A stretch of DNA of 64,000 nucleotides from Streptomyces sp. TG1A-60. GTDB taxonomy: Bacteria > Actinomycetota > Actinomycetes > Streptomycetales > Streptomycetaceae. The stretch covers positions 2,728,001-2,792,000 of the forward strand of contig NZ_CP147520.1 in NCBI RefSeq assembly GCF_037201975.1. The letters run 5' to 3'. Below are positions 34,208 to 43,826 of the stretch, one piece after another (the first letter of the stretch is position 1; every line of letters starts with the position of its first letter). The position numbers and the translations under genes were made by a program. The notes beneath the pieces are model-generated. The model did no database searches. It had not been told where the DNA came from and saw only the letters and a program-made list of their open reading frames with translations.

Positions 34208-35155
34208 CTAGCCGGTGTGACCTCGCGTCGGCAGGGGCTTGCCGTACCAGAGTTCGATCAGTCGGGCCGCGATCGAGATGCCGTAGGGAGGCATGACCTC
34301 CCCGGACTCGAACGCGGCCCGCAGCTCTTCGCGGGAGAACCAGCGGGCCTCGTGGATCTCGTCGCCGTCGACGTCCACGACGGTCGAGGTGGCGCGCGCC
34401 ATGAAGCCCAGCATGAGGCTGGAGGGGAAGGGCCAGGGCTGGCTGGCGATGTACTCGACCTGGCCGACGGTGATGCCGACCTCCTCGTGGACCTCGCGCC
34501 GCACGGACTGCTCTATGGATTCGCCGGGCTCCACGAAGCCCGCCAGCGTGGAGAAGCGGCCCTCGGGCCAGTGGACCTGACGGCCGAGCAGGATGCGATC
34601 CTCGTCGTCCGTCACGGCCATGATCACCGCCGGGTCGGTGCGCGGGTAGTGCTCGGCGCCGCAGGCGGGGCAGCGGCGGATGTGGCCGGCTGCCGCGATG
34701 ACCGTGCGCTCGCCGCAGCGGGAGCAGAAGCGGTGGGTGCGCTGCCAGTTCTCCAGGCCGACCGCGTGCGCCATGAGGCCGGTGTCGCGCGGCGACAGCA
34801 GCATGCCCGCCTCGCGGAGTCCGGCCGGGCGGGCGGACTGGTCCATGCGGCCGGGAAGCGCGTCCTTCTGGAGTGCGAAGTAGCTCACACCGTCGGCGTC
34901 GGCGCCCAGGAAGTAGCGGTGCGCCTCGGTGAGCGGGGCCTCGAAGGAGGGGACCATGACGAGTTCGGTGCTGCCGTCCGGGGTCTCGTCGATGAGGACC
35001 TGGCCGCCGGAGACCACGAAGCAGCGGGTCGTGGGGTGACTCCACGCCGCGGCGAGCCAGGCCTCGTCGAGCCGGTGGTGGGCGGCCCGGTCGATGCCGC
35101 TCGCGGCGGTGAGTGCGATAGGGCGGTCGGCGGTGTGGTCGGTCCAAATGGTCAC
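34208..35155 (-). CDS. nudC: NAD(+) diphosphatase / RNA deNADding enzyme
   Basis: A 315-residue Nudix hydrolase that splits NADH to NMNH and AMP and can remove NAD caps from RNA. The zinc ribbon is complete (FCSRCGERT ... RCPACGAEHYPR). The Nudix box is GFVEPGESIEQSVRREVHEEVGI, and the NudC signature SQPWPFPSSLM follows it. The GTG at 35155 with GGAAG just upstream is chosen; a TTG four codons earlier is possible. It is core in the whiB7-uvrD2 neighbourhood of actinobacteria. Confidence 0.92.
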   Translation of the reverse strand: MTIWTDHTADRPIALTAASGIDRAAHHRLDEAWLAAAWSHPTTRCFVVSGGQVLIDETPDGSTELVMVPSFEAPLTEAHRYFLGADADGVSYFALQKDALPGRMDQSARPAGLREAGMLLSPRDTGLMAHAVGLENWQRTHRFCSRCGERTVIAAAGHIRRCPACGAEHYPRTDPAVIMAVTDDEDRILLGRQVHWPEGRFSTLAGFVEPGESIEQSVRREVHEEVGITVGQVEYIASQPWPFPSSLMLGFMARATSTVVDVDGDEIHEARWFSREELRAAFESGEVMPPYGISIAARLIELWYGKPLPTRGHTG

Positions 35156-35227
35156 GGGTGCTTCCAACTCCCCCGGTGGAACGGTTGATCGGGCGGGCGG
35201 TGCGGCGGGCGGTGCGCGGGGGCTCCT

Positions 35228-35820
35228 TCAGTGTGCCTCGCGGGAGTTTCTGGCCAGCTCGCCCCAGAGACAGACGCTGGTCCCGACACCCTTGAGGAGC
35301 AGGTCGAGTTCGACCTGCTCGATGGGAGCGTGCCAGCCGTCGGAGGGGACGGAGACGCCCAGGAAAAGCACGGGCGCGTCGAGGGAACTTCCGGGGGGTC
35401 GGCAGTGGGCCCGGAGCCGCCCTCGCTTGGGTAGCGGACCGGCTGCTCGAAGGCGCGGCCCATGGCCCGCACCACCGCCTGCGGAGCCGGGTGGTCCAGG
35501 GGCGTCAGGCAGGGGCGGGTGGACGCGGGCTGCACGTCGTGGTGCCCGTAGGGCCGTGGGTGCGTCGGGGTCCTCCGAGGGCCGCTCCGCGAAGACAGCG
35601 GGGGCACCCGGCACCTCCCGGACCTCGGCGGTGGAAAAGCCGGTCTCCTTGAGCTGGGCGGCCAGCCAGTGGGCGCTGCGTCGTACGGCCGTCGCGTGCT
35701 CGGGCTGAGCCGACACCGACGGGATACGCAGCCATTCCACGAGGTCGTCGAGGGAGGCGGCGGATGGTTCTCGATGTACGTACGGACGACGCTGACGGCG
35801 CTGTCAACGGGCTGGCTCAT
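35228..35820 (-). pseudogene. M20-family dipeptidase, frameshifted and internally deleted
   Basis: Pieces of one dipeptidase gene occur in order but in alternating frames: MSQPVDSAVSVVRTYIENH (start ATG 35820), then EWLRIPSVSAQPEHATAV to ERPSEDPDAPT, then YGHHDVQPA joined directly to TRPCLTPLDHPA, then APVLFLGVSVPSDGWHAP and LLLKGVGTSVCLWGEL. At least three frameshifts are needed. The YGHHDVQP-to-TRPCL junction lacks about 270 residues, including most of the metal-binding and lid domains. This is clearly a dead gene. In its intact form it would be a roughly 450-residue zinc peptidase. Confidence 0.85.
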
Positions 35821-35830
35821 GTTCACGAGC

Positions 35831-38800
35831 CTAGCGGCCTGCACGGGCATGCTCGTCCGGCGGTTCGTCGGTGAACGCCCCCGGCTCGTCCGCCGTCGCG
35901 TCCGGCCCATCGGCGGCGGCCGGCCCCTCGGCTCCGGGCTCCTGAAGGAGCAGCCGTTCCAGCGCCTCCCGGCCCGGCAGGTTCTCGGGCCGTACGACGT
36001 CCCCGGTACGGACGTACAGGAAGGCGGCCCCGACGGACCGCAGGGGCACGCCCTGCTGTTCGGCCCAGGCGAGCCGGTAGAGCGCGAGCTGGAGCGGGTC
36101 GGCGGTCCGGCTGCGGCTGGTCTTCCAGTCGACGATCTCGTACGTCGTCGCTCCGTCGCCGTCGCTCTCCCGGTAGATCGCGTCGATGCGGCCGCGTACG
36201 ACGCGTCCGGCGATGCCGAGCTGGAAGGGTGCCTCGACGCGGTACGGCGTGCGGCGCGCGTACGGGGTGCGTTCGAAGGCGTCCTTGAGGGCCTCGAGGT
36301 CCCGCTCGTCGGCGATCTCGGCGTCGCTGCCGGGCAGTTCCTCGGGCTCCAGCATGGGCAGCCGGAGCTCTTCGAATCGGGCCTCGACCCAGGCGTGGAA
36401 GCGGGTGCCGCGACGTGCGGCCGGCTGTGGGGGGCGTGGCATGGGGCGGGCGAGTTCCCGTGCGAAGCCGTCCGGGTCGGCGGCCAGGCGCAGCAGTTGC
36501 GAGGCGGTCAGCGTCGCCGGCAGGGGTACGTCGGTGACCTTCGCGCGGGCCCGCAGGAGCTCGCCGGTGAGGGCGTCCAGGTCGCGGTCCCAGGAGGCGA
36601 TGGTGCGGGTCTCCTCGGGGGTGAGGCCGGATGCGACGGGGTACCTGCGGGCGTGCGGCACGGCAGGCAGGCGCTCGCCCTGCCCGGTGTCACCCACGCG
36701 CGCGTGGGTGACCGGTGCGGAGTGTGGGGGGCGGTCCGCCGACCAGGAGTCCCAGTCGGCGGGGCCCTCCTCGGGGAAGTCGTCGAGCGCGTCCCCGGAG
36801 CCGCCCGTCGGGAAGCCGTCCTCCCCGTCGGGGACGTCGTCCGGGGGCGGGAAGCCATCGTCCCCGTCGTGGGCTTCTTCGTCGTCCGGCGGAGGTGGCC
36901 AGTCCGGGTCCTCGTAGGCGTGAGCGGCGGGGTCGTGGAGGGCGAGGTCGTGGGCGGCGGGGTCGTGGGGGGCGCTCGGGTGCGTGTCCTCGTGGGAGGC
37001 GGCCCTCTCCAGGTGGGCCAGGACGGTCGCGGCAGCCGCGCGGCGGCGTGCCAGGGCCGTGTCGTCGAGCGGGAGGGGCCAGGCGCGGTCGGCCGCCGTC
37101 TCGTGCAGGGCGGGGTTCTCGGCGTCCTCCTCGGGTTCGTCGGCCCAGACCTCGATCTCGCCGTACCCGGCGGCGCAGTGGTCGTGGAGGGCCTTGAGGA
37201 AGTCGGAGGGGCCGCGTGGGTGCTTCTGGGAGGCGCCCCACCAGTGGCCGGAGCCGAGGAGCAGGGAACGGGGGCGGGTGAAGGTGACGTAGCCGAGGCG
37301 GAGTTCCTCGGTGTGCTGGTGGACCTTCATGGCCTCCTGGAAGGCTTTCAGACCGCGCGAGTCCCAGGCGTCGACGTCGGGGAGGGTGTCTGCGTCGCCG
37401 CGCAGTTCGTGCGGCAGGACCTTGCCCTGGGCGGTCCACTTCTCACGGCCCCGGGTGCTGGGGAAGGTACCGGTGACAAGGCCTGGGACGGCGACGACGT
37501 CCCACTCCAGGCCCTTGGCCTTGTGGGCGGTGAGCACCTTGACGGTGTTCTCGCCGCCCGGCAGTGCGTTGTCGAGGCCCTTCTCGTACTGGGCCGCCGT
37601 GCGCAGGAAGCCGAGGAAGGCTAGCAGGGTGGCCTCGCCGGCGCTGTTGGCGGCGAAGGAGGCCGCGATGTCGAGGAAGTTGGACAGGGTTTCGCGACGG
37701 CGGGCGGCGAGGGCGTGCGGGGACGCGGAGAGTTCCACCTCCAGGCCGGTGACGGCGAGCACCCGGTGGAGGACGTCCATCAGCGGGTCGGCGAGCGAGC
37801 GGCGCAGGTCGCGCAGTTCGGCGGCGAGCCGGGCGAACCGGACGCGCGCGTCCGGCGAGAACGGCAGTCCGTCGTCCTCCCTCTCGGCTTCGAGCGGCAG
37901 CTCCAGAAACGTGTCCAGGGCATCCGCCAGCGAGATCACCTCGGCCGGGTCGACGCCCTCGACGGCGGCGGCGAGCCGCCGGTCCGGGTCGTCGTCGCCG
38001 TCCAGGCGCGCGTGGGACACGAGCAGCCTGGCCCGGCGCCCCAGGAGGGCGAGGTCGCGCGGGCCGATCCGCCAGCGGGGGCCCGTGAGGAGACGGACGA
38101 GGGAGGCGTTGGCTCCGGGGTCCTGGAGGACCTCGCAGACGGCGACGAGGTCGGCGACCTCGGGGAGGTGGAGCAGCCCGGAGAGGCCGACGACCTCGAC
38201 CGGGATGTCGCGGGCGACGAGCGCGCCCTGGATCTCGGCGAAGTCGGTGGCCGTGCGACAGAGGACCGCGATCTCGCCGGGCTCCTTGCCGGTGCGCACG
38301 AGGTGGGCGATCGAGTCGGCGATCCAGTCGAGTTCCTCGGCGTGCGTGGGCAGCAGGGCGCAGCGGACCATGCCGTCGCGTTCGGCGCCGGGCGCGGGCC
38401 TGAGTGCCTCCACGCCCGCGTGCATGGCTCGCAGGGGTTCCGCGAGGCCGTTGGCGAGGTCGAGGAGCCGGCCGCCGCTGCGGCGGTTCTCACTGAGCGC
38501 CTGACGGGTCGCGGGGCGGCCGTCGGGGTGGGCGAAGTGCTCGGGGAAGTCGTCTAGGTTGGCGACAGAGGCGCCACGCCAGCCGTAGATGGCCTGGCAG
38601 GGGTCGCCGACCGCCGTCACGGGGTGGCCGGTGCCGCCCCCGAACAGGCCCGCCAGAAGGACACGTTGGGCCACCGAGGTGTCCTGGTACTCGTCGAGCA
38701 GGACCACCCGGAACTCGTCCCGCAGGATGCGGCCCACCTCGGGGAGCCCGGCGAGGCCGGCGGACAGGGCGATCTGGTCGCCGAAGTCGAGGAGGTCCCG

Positions 38801-39502
38801 CTCACGCTTGGCCGCCCGGTAGCGGCCCACCAGCTCGGCGAGTTCACGTCGTGCGGCAGCCGCCTCGGGGACCTTGCGGAGGTCCGCGTTGGTGAGCTTC
38901 ACGGCTTCCAGGTCGCGCAGCAGGTCGGCGTCGTACGCCCGCAGGTCCTCGGGCCGTACGAGGTGCTCGGCGAGTTCGGAGTCGAGGGTGAGCAGGTCGC
39001 TGACCAGGTCGGGGAACGAGCGGGTGAGCGACGGGTACGGGCCGGGGGACTCGCGGAGCACACGCGCGGCGAGTTGGTAGCGGGTGGCGTCGGCGAGGAG
39101 CCGGGAGGTGGGTTCCAGACCGATGCGCAGGCCGTGGTCCGTGAGGAGGCGGCCGGCGAAGGCGTGGTACGTGGAGATGACCGGCTCGCCCGGCGGGTTG
39201 TCCGGGTCGATCACGTCCGGGTCGGTGATGCCCGCCTTGACCAGGGCCTTGCGTACGCGCTCGGCGAGTTCGCCCGCCGCCTTGTTGGTGAACGTCAGGC
39301 CGAGCACCTGCTCGGGGGCGACCTGCCCGGTGCCGACCAGCCACACCACACGGGCGGCCATCACCGTGGTCTTGCCGGAGCCGGCTCCGGCAACGATCAC
39401 CTGCGGGGCAGGCGGCGCGACGATGCAGGCCGTCTGCTCCGGGGTGAACGGGATGCCGAGGAGCTCCTTGAGCTGTTCGGGATCACTGATACGGGCGGAC
39501 AC
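35831..39502 (-). CDS. adnB: AdnB-like helicase-nuclease subunit
   Basis: A 1223-residue UvrD-type motor fused to a RecB-family nuclease. In mycobacteria AdnA and AdnB form the heterodimer that resects double-strand breaks. Helicase motifs: VAGAGSGKTTVMAARVV, GLTFTNKAAGELAERV, LLDEYQDTSVAQRV, GDPCQAIYGWRG, LTAHKAKGLEWD. The C-terminal nuclease has RGTRFHAWVEARFE, a GRIDAIY segment and the catalytic DWKT. A long His/Asp/Pro-rich linker (around residues 840-950) separates the two. Start GTG 39502 (VSARISDPEQLKELLG) is the best guess. It follows adnA on the same strand with a 100-bp gap. Confidence 0.9.
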   Translation of the reverse strand: MSARISDPEQLKELLGIPFTPEQTACIVAPPAPQVIVAGAGSGKTTVMAARVVWLVGTGQVAPEQVLGLTFTNKAAGELAERVRKALVKAGITDPDVIDPDNPPGEPVISTYHAFAGRLLTDHGLRIGLEPTSRLLADATRYQLAARVLRESPGPYPSLTRSFPDLVSDLLTLDSELAEHLVRPEDLRAYDADLLRDLEAVKLTNADLRKVPEAAAARRELAELVGRYRAAKRERDLLDFGDQIALSAGLAGLPEVGRILRDEFRVVLLDEYQDTSVAQRVLLAGLFGGGTGHPVTAVGDPCQAIYGWRGASVANLDDFPEHFAHPDGRPATRQALSENRRSGGRLLDLANGLAEPLRAMHAGVEALRPAPGAERDGMVRCALLPTHAEELDWIADSIAHLVRTGKEPGEIAVLCRTATDFAEIQGALVARDIPVEVVGLSGLLHLPEVADLVAVCEVLQDPGANASLVRLLTGPRWRIGPRDLALLGRRARLLVSHARLDGDDDPDRRLAAAVEGVDPAEVISLADALDTFLELPLEAEREDDGLPFSPDARVRFARLAAELRDLRRSLADPLMDVLHRVLAVTGLEVELSASPHALAARRRETLSNFLDIAASFAANSAGEATLLAFLGFLRTAAQYEKGLDNALPGGENTVKVLTAHKAKGLEWDVVAVPGLVTGTFPSTRGREKWTAQGKVLPHELRGDADTLPDVDAWDSRGLKAFQEAMKVHQHTEELRLGYVTFTRPRSLLLGSGHWWGASQKHPRGPSDFLKALHDHCAAGYGEIEVWADEPEEDAENPALHETAADRAWPLPLDDTALARRRAAAATVLAHLERAASHEDTHPSAPHDPAAHDLALHDPAAHAYEDPDWPPPPDDEEAHDGDDGFPPPDDVPDGEDGFPTGGSGDALDDFPEEGPADWDSWSADRPPHSAPVTHARVGDTGQGERLPAVPHARRYPVASGLTPEETRTIASWDRDLDALTGELLRARAKVTDVPLPATLTASQLLRLAADPDGFARELARPMPRPPQPAARRGTRFHAWVEARFEELRLPMLEPEELPGSDAEIADERDLEALKDAFERTPYARRTPYRVEAPFQLGIAGRVVRGRIDAIYRESDGDGATTYEIVDWKTSRSRTADPLQLALYRLAWAEQQGVPLRSVGAAFLYVRTGDVVRPENLPGREALERLLLQEPGAEGPAAADGPDATADEPGAFTDEPPDEHARAGR

Positions 39503-39602
39503 CCCAGAGAGGCTAGCGGCGGCCACCGACAACGGATGCCGGATCGCCCTCCGGGTGAGGAGAAGTGCTGGTCAGCTCTTGTGGTGGGGTACGTCACTCA
39601 TG

Positions 39603-42600
39603 TCATTCCACCACGTGACGGCCCTCCGGGCGGGCGCTGCAGGACGCCCGGAACGCGCAGTGTGCGCAGTGTTGTCCCGTGGTCGGGGAGAACCGTTCGT
39701 CCAGGACTTTGCCCGCCGCGGTGGCGAGGAGGTCTCCGACCCACTCCCCCTCCAGCGGTTCCTGGGCCTGCACCTTCGGCAGGTTCTCGCCGCCGTTCTT
39801 CTTGGCGGCGCCCTGCCGCAGTTGAACGAGTTCGGCGCCGCCCGGCTCGGGGCGTGTGCCTTCGAAGGGCTCGTCGACGGCGCCCTCACGGACCGCCAGC
39901 TGGTACACGGCCAGCTGGGGGTGGCGGGTCACCTCGGCGGAACTCACGGCCTGCTTGCCGGTCTTGAAGTCGACGACGTACGCGCGGCCGTCGGCGTCCG
40001 TCTCGACGCGGTCCATGGAGCCCCGGATGCGCACCTCGTAGTCGCCCGCTTCGAGGGTGACGTCGAAGTCGTGCTCGCTGGCCACGACCGCACGCCCCGT
40101 GCGGTCCATGACGTGCCACTTCAGGAAGCGTTCGAGCGCCACGCGCGCGTGCTGCTTCTCCTGCTCGGACTTCCAGGGCGCGTCGAAGGCGAGCGCGTTC
40201 CACACGGAGTCGAGGCGTTCCATGAGGACGTCGAGGTCGGCCGGGGTGCGTCCGGAGGCGACCTCGTCGGCGAGGACGTGGACCACGTTCCCGAAGCCCT
40301 GGGCGGCGGTCGCGGGCGCGTCGGCCTTCACCTCACGGCCCAGGAACCACTGCAGGGCGCAGGTGTTCGCGAGCTGGTCGAGAGCACTGCCAGACAGCAC
40401 GACGGGCTGGTCGCGGTTCCGGAGCGGCACTCTGCTCTCGGTGGGCTCGAACATGCCCCACCAGCGGTACGGGTGGGCCGACGGCACGAGTGGCCGGCCG
40501 TCCTCGTCGCTCAGCGCGGCCAGCCTGGCCAGGCGCAGGGCGGCGGCCTCGCGGAGGGTTTCCGACACCCGGGGGTCCACCGTCGTGGCACGCAGTTCGG
40601 CGACGAGGGCCGCCACGGACAGCGGGCGTCGGGGGCGGCCGGTGACGTCCCTGGGCTCGACGCCCAGTTCGGCGAGGAAGCGGGAGGGCTGGTCGCCGTC
40701 GTCGGCGGGGGCCTGGACCGCGGTGACGACGAGGCGTTCGCACGCGCGCGTGGCGGCGACGTAGAACAGACGGCGTTCCTCCGCCAGGAGCGCGCCCGGG
40801 GTGAGCGGTTCGGCGAGACCGTCGCGCCCGATGCGGTCGGCCTCCAGGAGCGAGCCGCGGCGGCGCAGGTCCGGCCACAGGCCCTCCTGGACGCCGGCGA
40901 CGACGACCAGGCGCCACTGGAGGCCCTTGGAGCGGTGGGCGGTCATCAGGCGTACGGCGTCGGGGCGGAGCGCCCGGCCGGTGAGTGTGTCCGCGGCGAT
41001 GTCCTCGGCCTCGATCTCCGCGAGGAAGTTGAGGGCACCGAGGCCGCCGGTGCGCTCCTCCGCGCGGGCCGCCGTGGCGAACAGCGCGCACACGGCGTCG
41101 AGGTCGCGGTCCGCGTTGCGTCCGGCCGCCCCGCCGCGCCGGGCGGCCCGCTCCAGTCGCCTGGGCCAGGGTGTGCCGTCCCACAGCTCCCACAGCGCCT
41201 CTTCGGCCGTGCCGCCGCCCGCGAGGCGTTCACGGGCCTTCCGCAGCAGCGCGCCGAGGCGTTGCGCGCCCCGCGCGTACACCGGGTCATGCGCCACCAG
41301 CCGCTCCGGCTCCGCCAGCGCGCGTGCCAGCAGTTCGTCCGATGGCGGTGGTACGGGGTTGCCGCCGGCCCGCTCCTCCTCGCGCAAGGCACGGCCGAGA
41401 CGCCGCAGGTCGGCGGTGTCCATCCCGGCGAGGGGGGAGGCCAGGAGGGTGAGCGCCGTTTCGGTGTCGAGCCAGGAGGGCTGCGGTTCGGGTGCGTCGG
41501 TTGGCTCTCCGGACTCCTCGGCCTCCGCGGGGCTCGCGGGCTTCTCCGAGGCCGCCGGCGTCACTTCCCCCAGCTCCGCCCGCGCCACCGCCCGCAGCGC
41601 CGTCAGCAGCGGCTGTACGGCCGGTTCGTGGCGCAGGGGCAGGTCGTCGCCGTCGATCTCCAGAGGGACGCCGGCGGCGGTGAGGGCGCGCCGGATCGAG
41701 GGGATCGTGCGGGCGCCGGCGCGCACCAGGACGGCCATCTCGCTCCAGGGGACGCCGTCCTCCAGATGGGCCCGGCGCAGGACGTCCGCGATGTTGTCCA
41801 GCTCGGTGCCCGGCGTCGGGTACGTGTAGACCTCGACGCGACCGCCGTCCCGGGCGGGCCGGAGCTCGCGGTGGGCCCGTACCTTCGCCGCCGGGAGGCG
41901 GGTGAGCGGCATGCGTTGGGTGACCAGGCGGGTGGCGGCGAGCAGGGCCGCTCCCGAGCGTCGGGAGGTTCTGAGGACCGCGACCGGGGCCCGGCGGCCG
42001 TCCGCGCGCGGAAAGGCGGCCGGGAATTCCAGGATGCCGTTCACGTCGGCGCCCCGGAAGGTGTAGATCGACTGGTCGGGGTCGCCGAAGGCGACCAGGG
42101 TGCGACCGCCGCCGGCGAGGGCCCGCAGCAGCCGTACCTGCGCCGGGTCGGTGTCCTGGTACTCGTCGACGTAGACCGCGTCGTACTGCGCGGCCAGGTG
42201 CTCCGCGACGCCGGGGCGGCCGGCCAGGAGCACCGCGCGGTGGACCAGTTCCGCGTAGTCGATCACTCCGTGCAGGTCGAGGACGTCGAGGTACTCGGCG
42301 AGGAAGGCGGAGGCCGCGAGCCAGTCCGGGCGGCCGATACGGTCGGCGAAGGCACGCAGGTCCTCGGGGGCCAGGCCGAGTTCGCGGCTGCGGGCGAGGA
42401 CCGCGCGGACCTCGTCGGCGAACCCGCGTGTGGTGAGGCAGGCGCGCAGTTCGTCCGGCCAGCGCACATGCGCGAGGCCCAGGCGCTCCAGGTCGGGCTG
42501 GCCGGCGAGCAGTTCACGGACCGCCACGTCCTGTTCGGGGCCGGACAACAGCCGCAGTGGTTCGACGAAGAGTTCGCTGTCCTGGTGGGAGCGGACCAGG

Positions 42601-42965
42601 GCGTAGCAGAAGGAGTGGAAGGTGGTGGCCTGGGGGGCGCGTGCGGCGCCCATCCGCAGGGCCATCCGGTCGCGCAGCTCCGCGGCCGCCTTGCGGCTGA
42701 ACGTCAGCACCAGGAGGCGCGAGGGGTTCGCGCCGCGGGCCACGCGGGCCGCCACGGACTCGACGAGCGTGGTCGTCTTGCCGGTGCCCGGGCCTGCGAG
42801 AACGAGCAGAGGGCCGGTCCGGTGGTCAACCACGCCGCGCTGCTCGGCGTCCAGACGAAGGGAGTCCGTTCGGGCCGGTGGGGTACGCACCAGTCGGTAA
42901 GCGCCATGGCTCCCCTGTCGCACGTGGGTGCGCGACAGGCGCCTGGTGGAGGAAGAGGAGCTCAC
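39603..42965 (-). CDS. adnA: AdnA-like helicase-nuclease subunit
   Basis: A 1120-residue partner of AdnB. Motor motifs: LAGPGTGKTTTLVESV, VLTFSRKAAAELRDRM, VDEYQDTDPAQVRLL, GDPDQSIYTFRGADV and LMTAHRSKGLQW. The C-terminal nuclease has GSMDRVE and VVDFKTGK. Cysteines suit a Cas4/AddB-type iron-sulfur cluster: one in NTCALQWFLG and a terminal CAHCAFRASC group. The GTG at 42965 is the first start; later GTGs would trim the poorly conserved N-terminus. First gene of the adnA-adnB unit, on the same strand as the downstream uvrD2. Confidence 0.9.
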   Translation of the reverse strand: MSSSSSTRRLSRTHVRQGSHGAYRLVRTPPARTDSLRLDAEQRGVVDHRTGPLLVLAGPGTGKTTTLVESVAARVARGANPSRLLVLTFSRKAAAELRDRMALRMGAARAPQATTFHSFCYALVRSHQDSELFVEPLRLLSGPEQDVAVRELLAGQPDLERLGLAHVRWPDELRACLTTRGFADEVRAVLARSRELGLAPEDLRAFADRIGRPDWLAASAFLAEYLDVLDLHGVIDYAELVHRAVLLAGRPGVAEHLAAQYDAVYVDEYQDTDPAQVRLLRALAGGGRTLVAFGDPDQSIYTFRGADVNGILEFPAAFPRADGRRAPVAVLRTSRRSGAALLAATRLVTQRMPLTRLPAAKVRAHRELRPARDGGRVEVYTYPTPGTELDNIADVLRRAHLEDGVPWSEMAVLVRAGARTIPSIRRALTAAGVPLEIDGDDLPLRHEPAVQPLLTALRAVARAELGEVTPAASEKPASPAEAEESGEPTDAPEPQPSWLDTETALTLLASPLAGMDTADLRRLGRALREEERAGGNPVPPPSDELLARALAEPERLVAHDPVYARGAQRLGALLRKARERLAGGGTAEEALWELWDGTPWPRRLERAARRGGAAGRNADRDLDAVCALFATAARAEERTGGLGALNFLAEIEAEDIAADTLTGRALRPDAVRLMTAHRSKGLQWRLVVVAGVQEGLWPDLRRRGSLLEADRIGRDGLAEPLTPGALLAEERRLFYVAATRACERLVVTAVQAPADDGDQPSRFLAELGVEPRDVTGRPRRPLSVAALVAELRATTVDPRVSETLREAAALRLARLAALSDEDGRPLVPSAHPYRWWGMFEPTESRVPLRNRDQPVVLSGSALDQLANTCALQWFLGREVKADAPATAAQGFGNVVHVLADEVASGRTPADLDVLMERLDSVWNALAFDAPWKSEQEKQHARVALERFLKWHVMDRTGRAVVASEHDFDVTLEAGDYEVRIRGSMDRVETDADGRAYVVDFKTGKQAVSSAEVTRHPQLAVYQLAVREGAVDEPFEGTRPEPGGAELVQLRQGAAKKNGGENLPKVQAQEPLEGEWVGDLLATAAGKVLDERFSPTTGQHCAHCAFRASCSARPEGRHVVE

Positions 42966-43275
42966 GTGGTTCGCCGGTCCTGGTGGGTGTGCGAGGTGTC
43001 ACTGCCGACGCGGTGCGCCGTCGTCGAGGGGTGGTGGTCGGGAAACGGGTGGAAGGCTCGCCGCTCGTCGAGGGCGGTGGCCGCGGGGTGAGAGGGACGC
43101 CCGCAGCCGACGCTACGCCGACGGGTGGTGCGGAAGTATGGCTTCCCCTTTTCCCTGCCGGCTCGCGCGGCACGTGCGTCCCTCGCCCCACGAACGTACG
43201 GCATGCCACCGGCGTGCCTCGCTTCCCCCGAATGGAGCAGCGGGCACACGGCGGTCCGCCGGATGCCGGAAGCTG
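42966..43275. other. Intergenic region upstream of adnA
   Basis: About 310 bp between adnA and the alkyltransferase-like gene, both on the minus strand. It should contain the adnA promoter. No reading frame with family features, repeat or clear hairpin was found. Confidence 0.5.
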
Positions 43276-43641
43276 TCAGATGTGAGCTGCGGCGAGTCCG
43301 CCGCCGTCCCAGCGCGCCCGTCTCATGTCGACGCGCGGCACATGACCCTCGGTGGCACGGCTCGCCTCGCGCAGCGGGGTGCCCTCCGCGCGGTAGTGGT
43401 CCAGGGCTCTCAGCTCGTGGCCGGGCAGCAGGACGCCGTCGGCGCGGACCACCCGCCACCACGGGACCGCGCCTCCGTAGAGGGCCATCACGCGGCCCAC
43501 CTGGCGCGGGCCGCCCTCCCCCAGACACTCGGCGACGTCTCCGTACGTCATGACCAGCCCGGGCGGGATCAGGTCGGTGACCTCGAGGACCCGCTCCGCG
43601 TACTCCGGCAGGGCGTCCACCGGAATGCTCTCCTCGCTCAT
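43276..43641 (-). CDS. Alkyltransferase-like protein (ATL, MGMT family)
   Basis: A 121-residue protein of the MGMT DNA-binding fold. The sequence PPGLVMTYGDVAECLG is the helix-turn-helix that flips alkylguanines. In true O6-methylguanine methyltransferases the active site is PCHR; here it reads PWWRVV, with Trp replacing the acceptor Cys. That makes it an ATL-type protein, which binds alkylated bases and recruits nucleotide excision repair instead of removing the alkyl group. The ATG at 43641 (MSEESIPVDALPEYAE) is chosen. It lies upstream of and co-directional with adnA. Confidence 0.88.
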   Translation of the reverse strand: MSEESIPVDALPEYAERVLEVTDLIPPGLVMTYGDVAECLGEGGPRQVGRVMALYGGAVPWWRVVRADGVLLPGHELRALDHYRAEGTPLREASRATEGHVPRVDMRRARWDGGGLAAAHI

Positions 43642-43826
43642 CCGCCCCATCCTGCCCCACCCCACCGACAATGGGACGTGGTGGCCGACGCGTGCGTCCC
43701 TCATCGTGGGGGCGGTCTTCGGGCAGACTGTGCGCCCCCGCATTGCACCCTGATGCCCCTGTGTGCCCACCGGGCATGCCACCATCGTGCGGGCGGTGAC
43801 TGGTGATACGAGACCAAGAAGAGACG

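Noticed and set aside
39084..43091. 1335-codon plus-strand frame opposite adnA
   Set aside because: It is antisense to two helicase-nuclease genes with full motif sets.
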